64,000 bases of DNA from Corticium candelabrum (taxonomy: Eukaryota; Porifera; Homoscleromorpha; Homosclerophorida; Plakinidae), in the NCBI RefSeq assembly GCF_963422355.1, contig NC_085086.1:9020436-9084435 (forward strand). Direction: 5' to 3'. The notes below the pieces were generated by a model that was given only the letters and a program-made list of their open reading frames with translations, did no database searches and was not told where the DNA came from. Of this stretch, positions 1-11,737 are shown in pieces. The translations under genes and the position numbers were made by a program. Within the stretch, counting starts at the first letter, position 1. Each line of letters starts with the position of its first letter.

Positions 1-33
1 CAGCGTACTGTAGCTATTCTAGAGTTGTCTGGC

Positions 34-1921
34 TTACATTTCATCGAGAACAATCAGGTCGGCGTCTTCAACGTATACATCAGTGACAGGAGGAGCAGCA
101 GCCGCGGCATTGACACACTCTTTGCACTTGCAAGCATCAGTACATGGCATGTTGTTCTTGAAGCACCGACATCTTGCACTATTGCAACCCGATGAACAAC
201 CACAACGCAGTAGTTCCAAGAGAGCCAAAGGTGCAGAAGAAAGAGTCATCCATAATACGTTGATGTCGCCATCATCGATATCCCAACCGTGCCCAATAGG
301 ACTGGGAACTTCTCCATGCTGAAGACACTGTTTCCAAAGAAACGCTTGGTAGTTGCTTCGGCGGACATGTTGAACAAATGTGTCATGAGTTGGAGGTAAA
401 TCGGTGTACGACGTGGATGTTGCAGTGCAAACCAAGTGATATCTTAACGAATTCACACTTGTAAATGACTTCTTTCCGTATATCTTGCACACGAACTCTT
501 CACACAATTGAATTAGATGTTCATCAAACGTAAGAGATTCTCCTAGACGCTGCATCGCTTGTATGTGGCCACTCTTGATCAGTTTGAAAGATCCACTTTT
601 TCCACGTTTTAAAAAAGAGCTTACAATATCACAACCTGCGTACGTTTCTGAGACTGATCATGAACGAACGGCATTGCAGCAACAGTAGGAACAGCACGCT
701 GGATGAGAATAGAATTAGTGCAGTGCGTAGTGTTAGACCCTGTTGGCGTGTCCTCCATTATATCATTGTTGTCAGTAGCTAATACAACTGACGTCAAACG
801 ATCGACATTTAAAGGAAGTGGAACGTTTCCAGTACCAGCCAGTTTCAATTGTTTCTCAGCGAGAGCGGTATCGACTTCTTGAATCTGGCTCTTAGATATT
901 CCATGGCCAAAGCGATTTAGCAAACTAACGACTTGGACGCTTCTAGTCATGTGATGAATTGCTGTAGGTAGTAAAACATGCTTAGGAGTTTTGACGGGGC
1001 CGTTATGAGCAGTGTAGATAATGTCTTGAGCAATTGACAAAACTCTGCGATGTGTAGTCTCTGGCACATTGTATAGGGATATGTCGTTCAAGGCTCTAGA
1101 CATCAAAAGTTGTGCTTCCCACATCAACTAGCTAGCAACAAAACCAAGTAGTTGTATAACAGTGGAGGAACAAGACGATCAATGCCAGCTTTGTTAAGAT
1201 CATCTGCTGTGGGAGGCTATATCCTGGTTTCTGTCACATCTATTACATCACTGCGTAATTCCAAAGCACTGAGCAGATGAGTCATCACAGAAGAAGGTGA
1301 CGTAAAGTCATCGTCGTCAACTGCACTCATATCTTCAATCTCACCAACTTCATCAATCTCCTGTTTTAAATTTAGAAATGCTTCCAGTAGATCTCCCTTC
1401 GCAATTGAAGACGAGAACGCGATTTCTGCTTCATTAGCACGTTTTGGTTTCCAAAACTCTAGCCTTTTCTGAAAACATTTGATCAATCTTTTCTTCAAAT
1501 TCTCTCTGCGGCAAGATAGATTGAGTTCATCAGACTGCTCTAAAAGCTCTAGAAATTTAGCGTGGAGTTGTGACATTGTGGCTGTGCTTTTTCCAGAAAT
1601 GACTCTAGATTCTACTAAGTGCACTAGACTTGAAAAGGCTTTGCCAAATACAGTCCGCTCTGTTATGTCACAAGCAGTGCTTCTTTCTTCCCACTTGCAA
1701 GCATTGTGTCTTCTAACTACACTTGCAAGATTCTTCTTTGAAATATAGTCTCGAAAGCAGCTTGCATGGTACTTCACTTCGGCAGCATAAAAATCAAAGT
1801 TTCCGCATTCTGTTGCTCGAAGAACTCTTGTGTCATCGGGTACTCTGGCTGCTTGTACAAGTGTAACAGGAGAATTATCCATTTGGCAATCTGATAATAT
1901 TTTGTAATTGTGCTTGTCCAA
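34..1921 (-). pseudogene. Broken multi-copy protein with CXC (tesmin/TSO1-like) motif
   Basis: Three collinear fragments lie on the minus strand in three different frames: 1921-1217 (N-terminal part, with a CGNFDFYAAEVKYHASCFRDY segment), 1127-621 (middle, with TAIHHMTRS, LLNRFGHG and EDTPTGSNTTHCTN) and 555-34 (C-terminal part). The last carries a cysteine cluster, CGCSSGCNSARCRC followed by CTDACKCKEC, preceded by WMTLSSAPLALLELLRCGC. That order resembles large uncharacterised proteins with a terminal CXC motif that I recall as highly repeated in cnidarian and other invertebrate genomes; I know no function for them, and they may belong to mobile elements. The frame changes, a stop just before the middle fragment (around 1130) and the short total length argue for a decayed copy, although unrecognised introns could explain part of it. 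The fragment order is seen directly; the family link is from memory and moderately sure. Confidence 0.5.
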
Positions 1922-2235
1922 TTTTTTCGGTTTCTGACACAGTAAACATAGCGAGAAATTGGTCTTTGCTTATGATCGGCGAGTGGTTCGTGCTGACGAA
2001 GAAGATCCTTGATCAACAGTGACTGCAGTTGATGACAATGGGTTTGTGCACACTTGGCTTTCTGCAGCAGGCGTTGTTGTTGCAGGTGCGGATTCGTCTT
2101 GCTCTTTTCTTTTTTATTCTGCAGACGTCTAAGGTTTGTATTGTGTGTAATTTTGGTAACACAAACGATGGTAGTAGACTCTTGGATTATCCTCGCGTGT
2201 AACCCCTCCCTTGCGCAAAAACAGGTATGTGTCAT

Positions 2236-3261
2236 CTTGTCTCACCTCCGCAGTGTCATGCAAAGTCGCCCAACTGCGCTGTTATAACGCAGTCAATTCA
2301 CCACCCTCTTCCTGACACATGCAGCTTCTCTAATCTAGGCAACGAATCTTCGCAGCGGGAAAAACAGCTTCAAAAACAAGACTTTCGTCGTCACTTCTTT
2401 CGAACTCCATCGCTTGAATGAGTTAATTAATTAATTGATAAAAACAAATTTAATAGATATTAAACACAAAGCCTGTTCTTCTGAGATCCAACTAGACTTC
2501 AACAACAAACAACTGCAACAATTAGATGCTAGTATGAGTCTAGTGCTACAGATGTGTTCCTTTATACAGTGTCTGTCAATTGCACATCTGGTTCATTTCA
2601 TTCATTTTGCGTAGCCATCATCTACATTACCTATTGATTAATTAATTACTAGCCATAGCCATCATCCGGTCAAATCCTAGTCATCATTCGGTGGAGTCAT
2701 CATCATCCGCGTCAAATTGCGTGCAGTCATCATCCGGTTAACGTCGTAGTAGCCGGTCGAGTTCAAGTAGAAACGATTACGTCATCATTTTTCCGGGTTC
2801 TAGTAGTAACTACAATCATTATTCGAAGAGTTATCGTTACTGTCAGCTTTTATGGTAGTTTCAGCATCCGGTGAACGCTTTTTAACTTGTTGCATGCCTG
2901 CACATCCGGGTTTTCAAATCTACAGACAACAAAGCCGTAAAACGAACCTAGACAAACAGGACACCAAGCAGAACGTGAAAGAATGTAATATGCTACTTTC
3001 AAAAGCTTAGAAAACTGATGTGCAGGAGTCTACAGAAAATTTAGTGGTTCTGTTGAATAACCGAAAATAATAGCTCGGGTACCAGACCCCATTATGGCGT
3101 CACGCTAACGTTTTGAACTCGCTGTTGTAAACCGACCATTTTTGTGAGTGCCAACAAGTCGAAACGGTCTTAGCACCACATTATCTACTATTTTACGAAG
3201 TAAAACCTTCCTCGTACGAGAGTGGGAGCGGAAGTGCAGAAAACAAGAGCTCTGCGTGATC
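2236..3261. other. No gene seen; degenerate CATCATCCGG repeats
   Basis: I see no coding region. Between about 2659 and 2745 the motif CATCATCCGG or close variants (CATCATTCGG, CATCATCCGC) recurs about five times, with weaker echoes near 2868 and 2908. TTAATTAATTAAT runs occur near 2423 and 2636. Nothing here matches the repeated flanks of the collagen genes until about 3262. Confidence 0.4.
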
Positions 3262-3368
3262 AGCCCACGGACATTATCCTATTCGCAAGCCCTCCGTTCA
3301 GTTGCTGCCAAGTATTACAAGCCGTAAGAACAAGTCGCCTTCTTAGAGCCGTCGATAACAAGTAGGGA
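3262..3368 (+). other. Probable 5' UTR exon of gene 1 (type A first-exon block)
   Basis: This block (TATTCGCAAGCCCTCCGTTC ... AGTCGTCGATAACAAGTA-like end) recurs at 16320-16443, 16703-16801 and, more diverged, 17829-17933. Each copy ends at a GTAAGT or GTAAGG splice donor; here the donor starts at 3369. The matching acceptor is a TTTCTGTGCAG at 4304-4314, seven codon-lengths or so upstream of the signal-peptide start codon. Conservation of the donor among copies supports a non-coding first exon. The transcription start is not identifiable. Confidence 0.45.
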
Positions 3369-4314
3369 GTAAGTCAGTTTAAATGAGAGCAAAGTAAAGT
3401 GTACTACTGTCTATTACCAGTAAGATTGAACTCGGAGGTGAGTAATAAAATAGAGGTCACACCAGGTGTGCTCATTAGAGCACTAAGAGCTGCTCCAGTT
3501 GGACCATGTTACACCAATTATCTTAAATGGTTCCAATTGCTGATCCGTTGATCTTACAAGATAATTGGATAATAACCATTGCTCCACCCGTTGGTGTTTG
3601 ATATAAAAAGTATTATCCTTCCGTTTCGTTTGTAGGAAGGACTTAGATAATTTGATAAACAGTAAAGCCAGACCTAGCGGTTTCTAACGATGCCGAGATC
3701 ATCGCGAAAGTCCAAAAAACAGCGGAGATATTGATGATTTTCAAAGTTTACACTTATGGAGAACAGACAGTAGATAAACAACGTTTTGCTTCGTAAATAG
3801 CCGTGTAAAAGTTGTCGCACGAGAAAATTCTAGCGAAACGTTTCAAAGACGTCAGCACGGGACATGTACCTTAAAGTTGCTGCCTAGACAGAGACAGAAT
3901 GTGTACAAGTCTGTTAATTTCTAGATACGTGGGTGTCCAATCCGTGGCCCGAGAAGATTTCAGGTCAAATACAAAAACCATAGACACACAAGAATGATAC
4001 ATTTCTACAGCAGAGAGTGTTAGAATTGTTGTCTTCAGAAGCATAGAGGCTGTAGGTAGACCTAGACGTGGCATCACGTGTGTCGCAAAGGTGGTGAAGT
4101 CATCGTCATGCAAATAACATGCAAGAAGGATATCTTTAAAGATATGATTCGACCTAGATATATATAGTTACATGCAAGACAGTCGTGAGGCGGATATTGT
4201 ATGTCTGCAAATACACACCATAATCTGATCTCAGACAGTAATGTCAAGTTGTCGATTTCAAGTGCAAAAGAATTGAAAGTTGCAATCTAGTATCTAAGCA
4301 CTGTTTCTGTGCAG
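3369..4314 (+). repeat. Type A upstream block (putative 5' UTR intron), shared by three loci
   Basis: Much of this stretch recurs at 16810-17170 and at 29940-30432. Diagnostic parts are the segment around 3840-3990 (TTTCAAAGACGTC, AGATACGTGGGTGTCC, CCCGAGAAGATTT) and the segment 4205-4314 (ACACACCATAATCTGA, CAGACAGTAATGTCAAGTT), which ends in the acceptor TTTCTGTGCAG. A TATATATAG at about 4157-4165 could be an alternative TATA element. The block marks copies of the type A promoter region in the cluster. Confidence 0.5.
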
Positions 4315-4367
4315 ATATCAAGCGACTAAACGCCTACCAAAACCTCAACGGTTAATACGTTGGAAAT

Positions 4368-7300
4368 ATGAAATCTGCTCACTACGTCACTGCTTTGGCG
4401 CTTTTATGGATAACATCATTGGCTCTTGCTGATGAGGAAATATCAAGCTCAAGTGATAATGGCGATGAAAAGGTAATCATTTCTATTTAACAATTTACGT
4501 AACGTTTAAAGTACTGTTGCATAAACATTTTGTATGTGTAAAAAATTTAGTTACATAAACCAACATAGCTTAGCGCAACGAAGTTAAGAGGGGTTTAGAA
4601 GTCCCTCCCACCCTTTCGCCCACCCTTTCGCCCTCCCTCTCTCCCACCCTCCCTCCCTCCCTCTCTCCCACCCTCCCTCCCTCCCTCTCTCCACCCTCCC
4701 TCCCAGCCTTCCTCCCTCCCAGCCTTCCTCCCTCCCAGCCTTCCTCCCTCCCAGCCTCCCTCCCACCCTTCCTCCCTCCCACTCTCCCTCCCTCCCGCTC
4801 TCCCTCTCTCCCACCCTCCCTCCCTCCCTCTCTCCCACCCTCCCTCCCTCCCTCTCTCCACCCTCCCTCCCAGCCTTCCTCCCTCCCAGCCTTCCTCCCT
4901 CCCAGCCTTCCTCCCTCCCAGCCTCCCTCCCACCCTTCCTCCCTCCCACTCTCCCTCCCTCCCGCTCTCCCTCCCACCCTCCCTCCCACCCTCCCTCCCT
5001 CCCTCCCTCCCACCCTCCCTCCCTCCCTCCCTCCCACCCTCCCTCCCACCCTCTCTCCCAGACTCCCTCTCTCCCAGCCTCTCTCCAGCAACTCTTGGAT
5101 GCTCTAAATCCCTTCACCGTCCAGGCAGTGGCGTCCTAAGATCCATCACAAAGCCACAAAATTCTGCCAAAACATCTTGCTAACGAATTTGAAGTTATCC
5201 TCGTGGAATTCCGGATGTATCCAAACCCTGTATCATCTTGACCAACCAAATAAGCACAATGTGACCTACCAATTCGCAAAACATCAAGACTACCCGTTTA
5301 TGCCCGTCACAGACGACTAGCACCTAGCTGGCAGACTAGAAGTTGGAAAACAGGAGTTTGACCACATGATGGAATTGGGCATTGTTCGTCCTTCATCCTC
5401 TAACAGGTCTTCACCAATACATATGATGCCGAAGAAATCTGGTGAATGACGTCCATGTGGCAAGTACAGAGCGGTAAACATTGTCACGACTCCTGATCGA
5501 CATCCAATTACTCACATACAAAATATTACTGCTACTCTTAATAGATCCACTATCTTCTCCAATATTGACTTGGTCAGAGCATATCAGCAGTTTCCTGACA
5601 ACCAGCTGATGTCCACAAACTGCAGTTACCATCCCATTTTGGTCTTTGAGTTTCTTCCAATGCCAGTTGGTCTTCGCAATGCGGCTCAAATATTTCAACG
5701 TTTTATCGACCAAAGTGGCTTACATTTCAGCTATGCTTACATCGATGATGTTCTAATTGCTAGTTCCAACACAAAAGAGAGCAAACACCATATACACTTA
5801 GTTCTTCAAAGACATAATTCGGACGAGCCTTGACGAAACCCTTCCTACGTGTACTGTACCGTGTTGAAATGTGGGTGATGGTACGTACCTACTTACGTAC
5901 GACCGAACGGCACGAAATAACATTGATTTTGCGCCAATCAGAGACATAATGGTTTGTGATGTCACAATGCAGGTGTAAGTATAGTAGCTGCACCGCTCTC
6001 CAGGTTGCTTTGCGCCTAGGCCACGGGACTAATACGAGAATGTGCAGACATGCTCGAGCATCTAGAGATAGCTTGATGACTGCGGCCAAAAATTCAACTA
6101 AATGTGAGAACACGTCGCATTTACAAATAACTTACGTTAGTGCTCTATCCATGTTCTCCGCGATGTCCAAATACACAAGTCCACGTCCGGCTGTCAGTGA
6201 ACCACTCGCAGCTTGACTTGAAACGGACAAATGTAGAGGTAAATTTCTTTGCTAGAGTCTCTAAGAACGGTATTAGCATACACAACATAAAGTTGTTTGC
6301 GTTCTGCGTTGCCAAAGTGTACGAATCGGTTTGAGTCTACTTCAAACTTCTATACATTGTTCTTAGCTGAAACATCAAGAGAGGAAGATGTTCACAACTG
6401 ATCGCTGCGCGCCACGCGACTACTACGAAAATGCAAACAGGCTGGAACTCCAAACTACAAAGAAATTTACGTTAGCGCTACAGCTATACGTGTATGGTCT
6501 CCATAACGACAAATCACTGCATTTGGGGTCTATTCCGTAGCAATTCATTAATGGCGAATGGCGCCCAATCGCATATTTTCTTACAGAAATTGAAACCAGC
6601 TGAAACAAGATACAACGCATTCGACAGGGAACTGCAGCTACTTATCTTACCATAAAGCACTTTCGCCAAATTCTTAAAGGTCGACAATTGCATATGTTGA
6701 CGGATCACAAGCCTCTCACTTACGGTCTCTCTGCACGTGCGGACAACCGTAGTCCCAGCCAGATCCAACACCTTGATTATATCTACAGTTTACATCAGAC
6801 TTTCGACATGTAGACGGCCGTGACGGACGAGCAGCTGATGCCTTCTCGCTCATTGAGGCAATGAGTCAGCAGCACCCAGTTGTGATCAATTTTGATGGGA
6901 TGGCCGCTGCACAACGAAACAGCCCAGAAATGAAAGAAATTCAAACATCTAATTCTGTACAACTATGTGAAGATCCTCTCCCAAGGTCAACTAATACACT
7001 GATTTGTGCTATCTCACTGAAAGTGCTCGTCCAGTAGTTCTTGTCAAGTTTCGGCGAGCTGTGTTTGACCATCTTCATTCACTCTCTCATTCTAGTATTC
7101 GAGCCACTCAGCGTCTCATTACCGCTCGTTACGTGTGGCCTTCGATGCATGTTGACATTCGCAGGTGGTCCAACAACTGACTTGTATGCCAACAGTAGAA
7201 GGTCCACAGACATTCTGTCATCCATTTATCGCCCTTTACAACGCGGGGAAACACGAGATTTGACCGAATCACATCGATTTAGTGAGATCTCCACCCATCC

Positions 7301-10060
7301 AATGGTTTCTGATATCTTCTTACTTGCGTTAAAAGATTCCCTTGCCGGGCTCAAACAATCCCACTGTCTACTAGAGAACAGCTGAATCTGTAGCAGAAGC
7401 ATTCTTGAGTGGATTGATAGCAAAGTTTGGTGTACAATCAACGATCACCACAGATCGCGAACCACAATTCGTGTCAGCCTTGTGGAATAAGCTTACTGTA
7501 CTCCTAAGAACCACACGCCGCAAGACAACCGCATACCATCCTTGTGCCAATGGTCTTGAGGAGCGTCTACACCAACAACTGAAGGCATCCCTCAAAGCAT
7601 TTTAAAAACTCGAACAAATGCCTAGATGCACTGCCAATGGTTCTGTTAGGAGTAAGTACTGCAGATAGAATAACGTCAAGTGTACTTCAGCTGAACTCGT
7701 GTGGCCCTACGCTGAGGCTACCTCAAGAATTTTTACACCTCTCACCTCCTCATCGTTACCTGATCCACTAAGCTATGCTATCTGACACGAGGACAAATGT
7801 CAAGCAAGACTCAGCGCACAACCAAATCTACAACAAAGACATCGTCAAGTTTTTGTCCAGACTGTCTTGTCTTCACCCTCTCATGCCTTCATCCGTCACG
7901 ATGCTATTCGCAAGTACCTAAAGCGACTACATCATGGCTTTTTGTCGATCACAAAACGTTCTGGCAAGCACTACACTTTATCGGTTAAGTTAATGGACGA
8001 AGAGGTTCTTTCTTTGAATCGCCTCAAACCAGCTTGCCTGGACGATTCTCCTACACTCGATCCAGAAACCCTAACCGAATATATTAAATCTCCAATATCA
8101 TCTCCAAGTCCTTCAGCCAAATCTCTGCAAAAGAATCAAACTTCCGGCCGCCATGTCCATTGGCCTCGACGTTTCGTTTTTCACCTCACTGAAGGGGAAG
8201 CTATGTAGCGATAACTAATTTATGCCGCATCAGTAAATTACAAGTCTAGTGAGCATGCGTAGAGGAAACTATAAATAGCTAAAGTTCAATTATTTTAGTC
8301 ATTTCGTTACCGGCTTTAGACTAACTTGATTTTTGGTATTCGTTGAAACTTTGCATTAATTGAATAGTGTCTAAATCATTACACTTCTCTATATAGAATA
8401 TATGTATATTGGTACTTGCTTGATTAATTTAGGAAATGAAACTGATTATTTACTCTCAGTTACTATTGGGCAAACGAAGATAAATTAAACGTAACATTCT
8501 AGAAAGTGCGCTTTTTCACGAGATTAGTTACTAACTAATGTTTCGTATAAGATAATAATCAACACTACTCATCTTGACAATTTATAGATAAAAGTTGTGT
8601 GCAGTATTAAAATTAGAAAATATTAATACTTGTTCTTGCAGCAGACTGAGTTAGTATCATGATGCAATATTATTGTCTATTCTAGCCAGTACTACAAGAG
8701 GCTGGACCTCCCGGTCAGAAAGGAGAGAAGGGCGAAGAGGGAGCTTCCGGATCTAAAGGAATACAAGGTCCAAGTGGAAAGGCAGGGGAAAAAGGAGCTC
8801 CTGGATCTGAAGGAATGCGTGGTCCAAAAGGAGAGCCGGGAGCTCCCGGATCTCACGGAATACGCGGTCCAGACGGACATCATGGAAATAATGGTTCCAA
8901 AGGTTGCAAAGGAGAACCCGGACCAATGGGAGTTCCTGGATTTGGATCAAACGGTTCAAAAGGAGAGCCCGGAGCAATGGGAGCTCCCGGATCTCCAGGA
9001 ATACGCGGTCCAAGAGGAGACCCAGGAGAAAAGGGATCTCCTGGATCTCCAGGAATACAAGGTCCTAGTGGAGATCCAGGAGAAAAAGGAGCTCCTGGAC
9101 TTGAAGGAATAAGAGGTCCAAAAGGAAAGCCAGGACAAAAGGGAACTCCTGGATCTCCAGGAATACAAGGTCCTAGTGGAGATCCAGGAGACAAAGGAGC
9201 TCCTGGACTTGAAGGAATAAGAGGTCCAAAAGGAAAGCCAGGAGAAAAGGGAGCTTCCGGATCTCCAGGAATACGCGGTCCAAGAGGAGACCCAGGAGAA
9301 AAGGGAGCTCCTGGATCTCAAGGAATACGCGGTCCAGTTGGACATCATGGACATAATGGTACAAAAGGTGGCAAAGGAGAACGCGGATCTCCAGGTCTAG
9401 GAGGAGAGCCCGGAGCAATGGGAGCTCCCGGACCTACAGGAATACGCGGTCCAAGAGGATATAATGGAAGTAATGGTGTACCAGGTTCAAACGGAGAGCC
9501 GGGACCAAAAGGAGAACGTGGTAGGCGCTTGAACTGGAAGCAATGTACTGAGACCAAGGGTAGTAACAAACAAAGCGGAATATTACTCGTGAGAAATGAA
9601 AATAGACAGTATGCAGTTGATAATACGTATTAATTAACTTGATGTTATGCTTTAGAGCTGTCCATTCATAAAATATAAAAAGAAAACAGCAGTACATGTG
9701 GAATTTGGAGGAACCTTACGAACAATGCTCAATACCCTGACAACAAACGAACCTGTTGTTTGTGCTCGATGGTACTTTACATTTGATGGAGAAGAATGCC
9801 AACCACCAATTGATGGCGTAGTGTATGAAGGTCAGAAAGGCAATTCGCATTATCCACACCAAATCGGTGGTTTCTGTCAGATGACGAAGGCAGACACGAA
9901 GGCAGCCAAAATCATCAGTCGTGGCAGGGTTAACATTGAATTTCGCATCGGGCACTGTCATCATGGCAGCCGACAGTTGCAAGGCGTCACTCATCTTGGC
10001 TTGGATTCTGTTTCACGACTAATAATCACTGAAATGCCACCACCTCAAGACTGCAATTAG
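4368..10060 (+). CDS. CTHRC1-like: Gene 1: CTHRC1-like secreted collagen protein, long collagen form (exons 4368-4472, 8686-9588, 9656-10060)
   Basis: The three-exon model gives 470 residues. Exon 4368-4472 encodes MKSAHYVTALALLWITSLALA, a signal peptide, then an acidic Ser-rich stretch ending at AAG|GTAATC. Exon 8686-9588 follows TATTCTAG and encodes 91 Gly-X-Y triplets with one slip (GFG near 8938-8946), then NWKQC. The 67-nt intron 9589-9655 starts GTGAGA; the last exon encodes [21 protein letters not shown] and SVSRLIITE. All junctions are phase 0. Collagen followed by NWKQC and the ARWYF domain matches vertebrate CTHRC1, a secreted glycoprotein linked to matrix and Wnt signalling; the role here is inferred only. 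The collagen is about five times longer than in the neighbouring paralogues. The first intron holds a satellite and a dead Gypsy element. Pairing with the distant signal exon rests on gene 2 and on frame. Confidence 0.75.
4604..5086 (+). repeat. CCCTCC/CCTT polypyrimidine satellite with 167-bp higher-order copies
   Basis: This is an almost pure pyrimidine tract built from CCCTCCCT, CCCAGCCTTCCT and CTCTCCCA words. A longer pattern repeats: the stretch beginning CTCTCTCCACCCTCCCTCCC at 4685 returns at 4852, a period of 167 bp. All long reading frames here are repeat artefacts (GGREGG-type on the minus strand). It lies in the first intron of gene 1. Confidence 0.9.
5100..8215 (+). mobile_element. 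Decayed Ty3/Gypsy retrotransposon pol
   Basis: Fragments in changing frames follow the Gypsy pol order. About 5290-5810 is reverse transcriptase: a FDHMMELGIVRPSSS-like entry, then FSNIDLVRAYQQ, PMPVGLRNAAQIFQRFID and the catalytic YAYIDDVLIAS near 5735-5765. About 6540-6840 is RNase H-like (ETRYNAFDREL, LTDHKPLTY and HVDGRDGRAADA equivalents). About 7030-7190 is the integrase zinc-binding region (FDHLHSLSHSSIRATQ, RYVWPSMH). At 7386-7605 lies the integrase core (STITTDREPQF, TAYHPCANGLEERLHQQ), and 7867-8208 is the integrase C-terminal end (DEEVLSLNRLKPACLDD). Stops and frameshifts occur throughout, no gag or LTR pair was found, and 5820-6530 is unrelated. It has the same orientation as gene 1 and lies in its first intron. 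Confidence 0.8.
8686..9588 (+). other. Gene 1 collagen exon with repeated 18-residue (54-bp) modules
   Basis: This single uninterrupted exon holds the triple-helical region. A module of six triplets, typically GSPGIRGPRGDPGEKGAP, recurs with variants (GSPGIQGPSGDPGEKGAP, GLEGIRGPKGKPGQKGTP, GSQGIRGPVGHHGHNGTK). The DNA repeats are close to 54 bp long, pointing to expansion by unequal exchange inside the exon. The acceptor TCTATTCTAG ends at 8685 and the donor begins at 9589. The strand-reversed proline-rich frames in this interval are shadows of the repeat. Confidence 0.8.
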
Positions 10061-10228
10061 ACTATGAATGAACTCTGATGTGACTGACTGATGACCTCTG
10101 TGCTAGTTACACACAGCAAAGCGTAGTTAACGTTGCTACATATCTAGCTGTATGCTGTTTTTCTGTTGGGTGTTTGTTACAATAAGCAGTTGGACAACAT
10201 GTTTGTTCGTTGCTGATCATTCACATAA

Positions 10229-10390
10229 AGCTGGATTTACAATATGCAAACGCTTGAGCGTCGTGTCGCGTCGCGTCGCGTCGCGTCGCGTCGTACAAAT
10301 TCAAATTGTAAATGGTCTACGCGACGCGACGCTCGACAGACGCGACGCGACGCTCGACAGACGCGACGCGACGCATCCGAATAGAACCGA
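10229..10390 (+). repeat. Left terminal inverted repeat and GCGTC/GACGC subterminal array of the Harbinger element
   Basis: The left end is the 18-bp terminal repeat, then AAACGCTTGAGCGTCG and about five GCGTC units, a short spacer containing ACAAATTCAAATTGTAAATG, and further CGACGCGACGCTCGACAGA copies. The right end at 13835-13939 mirrors it. Arrays of short subterminal motifs are typical binding sites for transposon proteins; that role here is inference. Confidence 0.7.
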
Positions 10391-10500
10391 GTTCTATTTC
10401 AGCGTCGAACCGGAAGTCGGAGCACGTCGCGTCGGAAGTGGCAATTAAGATTTTAACCAATCACAGCCAAGTAGGAGTGCACGTGGTTGCTTCGTGAGCA

Positions 10501-11737
10501 ATGGCTACGAACATGTTGGACGTTGAGCGCTTGATAGAGAGTGTACGCAGCTGTCCTTGCCTGTGGAAGGTCAACTGCCAAGTATACAAGAACCTGCGTG
10601 CACGAGAAAACGCTTGGAAGTGGATTGCCAGCGAGTTGGGTGTCTCGGCAGAACTCTGCCAAAAGAAATGGAAGAGTCTCCGAGACAAGTACGTGAGGGA
10701 GGTTAAACTTCTTCAGAAGAAACGTTTGTCCGGGGCCGGAGGTCCACCTCCAACGTCTTCGTGGGTTTTCTTCACCGTGATGACATTTCTGGACATTTCC
10801 GTGAAGCACAGAACGTAATTACTAGTACACGTGTACCATTTATTCTTTGCTTTTTTTGTCTGTTTTCGTGTCTCTGCCTGTCTGCTTTGATGTGGCTGCA
10901 TGCCCGTCAGTGGATCTGTCTGTTGATCTGTTGGTCTGTCAGTCTGCTTGTCTGCTTTCATGATATCTGTGTCTGTTTCTTTACCCGCATGTCTAGCTAT
11001 GGTTACCCTTTGTTTGTACGCGCCGGTGTTTATACTGTTTCTGTGTCTTTTTACTGTACCTACTACTGTTTACTGTACCTACTACTGTTTTTTACGCTGC
11101 ATTTGCTGTGGGTTTATGCATGCACTTCTTGCAAATCTCAGTATCTCTAGTAGTAACTCTATTGTATTGACAAACAGAACAGACACCACTTTTTCATTGC
11201 TGGAAAGTCAACAGGAGAGTCAACAACAGGAAAGTCAACAACAGGAGAGTCAACAACAGGAGAACCAGCCAGGAGAGAGCCAGCCAGCAGAGAGTGAACC
11301 CTATAACAGTGATGAGACAGTCGACAATCATGAAAGGTAAATGTGTGGACTTCGACTTGATATATTGCTTCCTTTCACAGGCTAATTTTTCCTACTGCAG
11401 TAATGAAGCACACAACAGCTCGTTCATTTGTCAGGTAGAGACTGGACCGCGTCAACTAAGCATCACTCCTGCCACCAAAAGAAAGAGACGTCATAAGGGA
11501 CCAGAAGACGAGCTAGAGACTTCAATTGTAGAAAGGCTAAACTCATTGGACTCAAAGAGGGCTCATGTCGACTCCGATGAGGATGGTTTGTTTGGTAGGC
11601 AGATAGTTGCTACTCTACGGAGATTTCCCTATGAGAAAAAGGCGTTCGCAAAGCTCAGACTTCAACAAGTGATGTTAGAGGTAGAGCTTGGTGGGTCAGG
11701 AAATGGCTTTTCTCTGTTTAGAGAGAGCACCCCATAG
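10501..11737 (+). CDS. Harbinger accessory protein with MADF and BESS-like domains
   Basis: The first exon starts at the ATG at 10501 and encodes a MADF (Myb/SANT-like) DNA-binding domain: LIESVRSCPCLW, YKNLRARENAWKWIASELG, CQKKWKSLRDKYVRE, ending PPPTSSWVFF. A frame-consistent splice model is 10501-10814, then 11142 or 11151 to 11336, then 11401-11737. The middle exon is Gln/Ser/Glu-rich (repeats of ESQQQ), and the last exon ends in a BESS-like segment (DEDGLFGRQIVATLRRFPYEKKAFAKLRL by position 11577-11663). In Harbinger elements the Myb/MADF protein assists nuclear import and DNA binding of the transposase. The reading frame looks intact, unlike the transposase. Exon boundaries come from motifs and phase only. 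Confidence 0.65.

Noticed and set aside
4570..5117. Gly/Arg/Glu-rich minus-strand frames of up to 177 residues
   Set aside because: Translation of the CCCTCC satellite.
8880..9418. Minus-strand Pro- and Ser-rich frames opposite the gene 1 collagen exon
   Set aside because: They are antisense shadows of Gly-X-Y codons, with no start context or conservation.
10152..10497. Short frame with RRDATLDRRDATLDRRDA
   Set aside because: Translation of the GACGC subterminal repeats of the Harbinger element.
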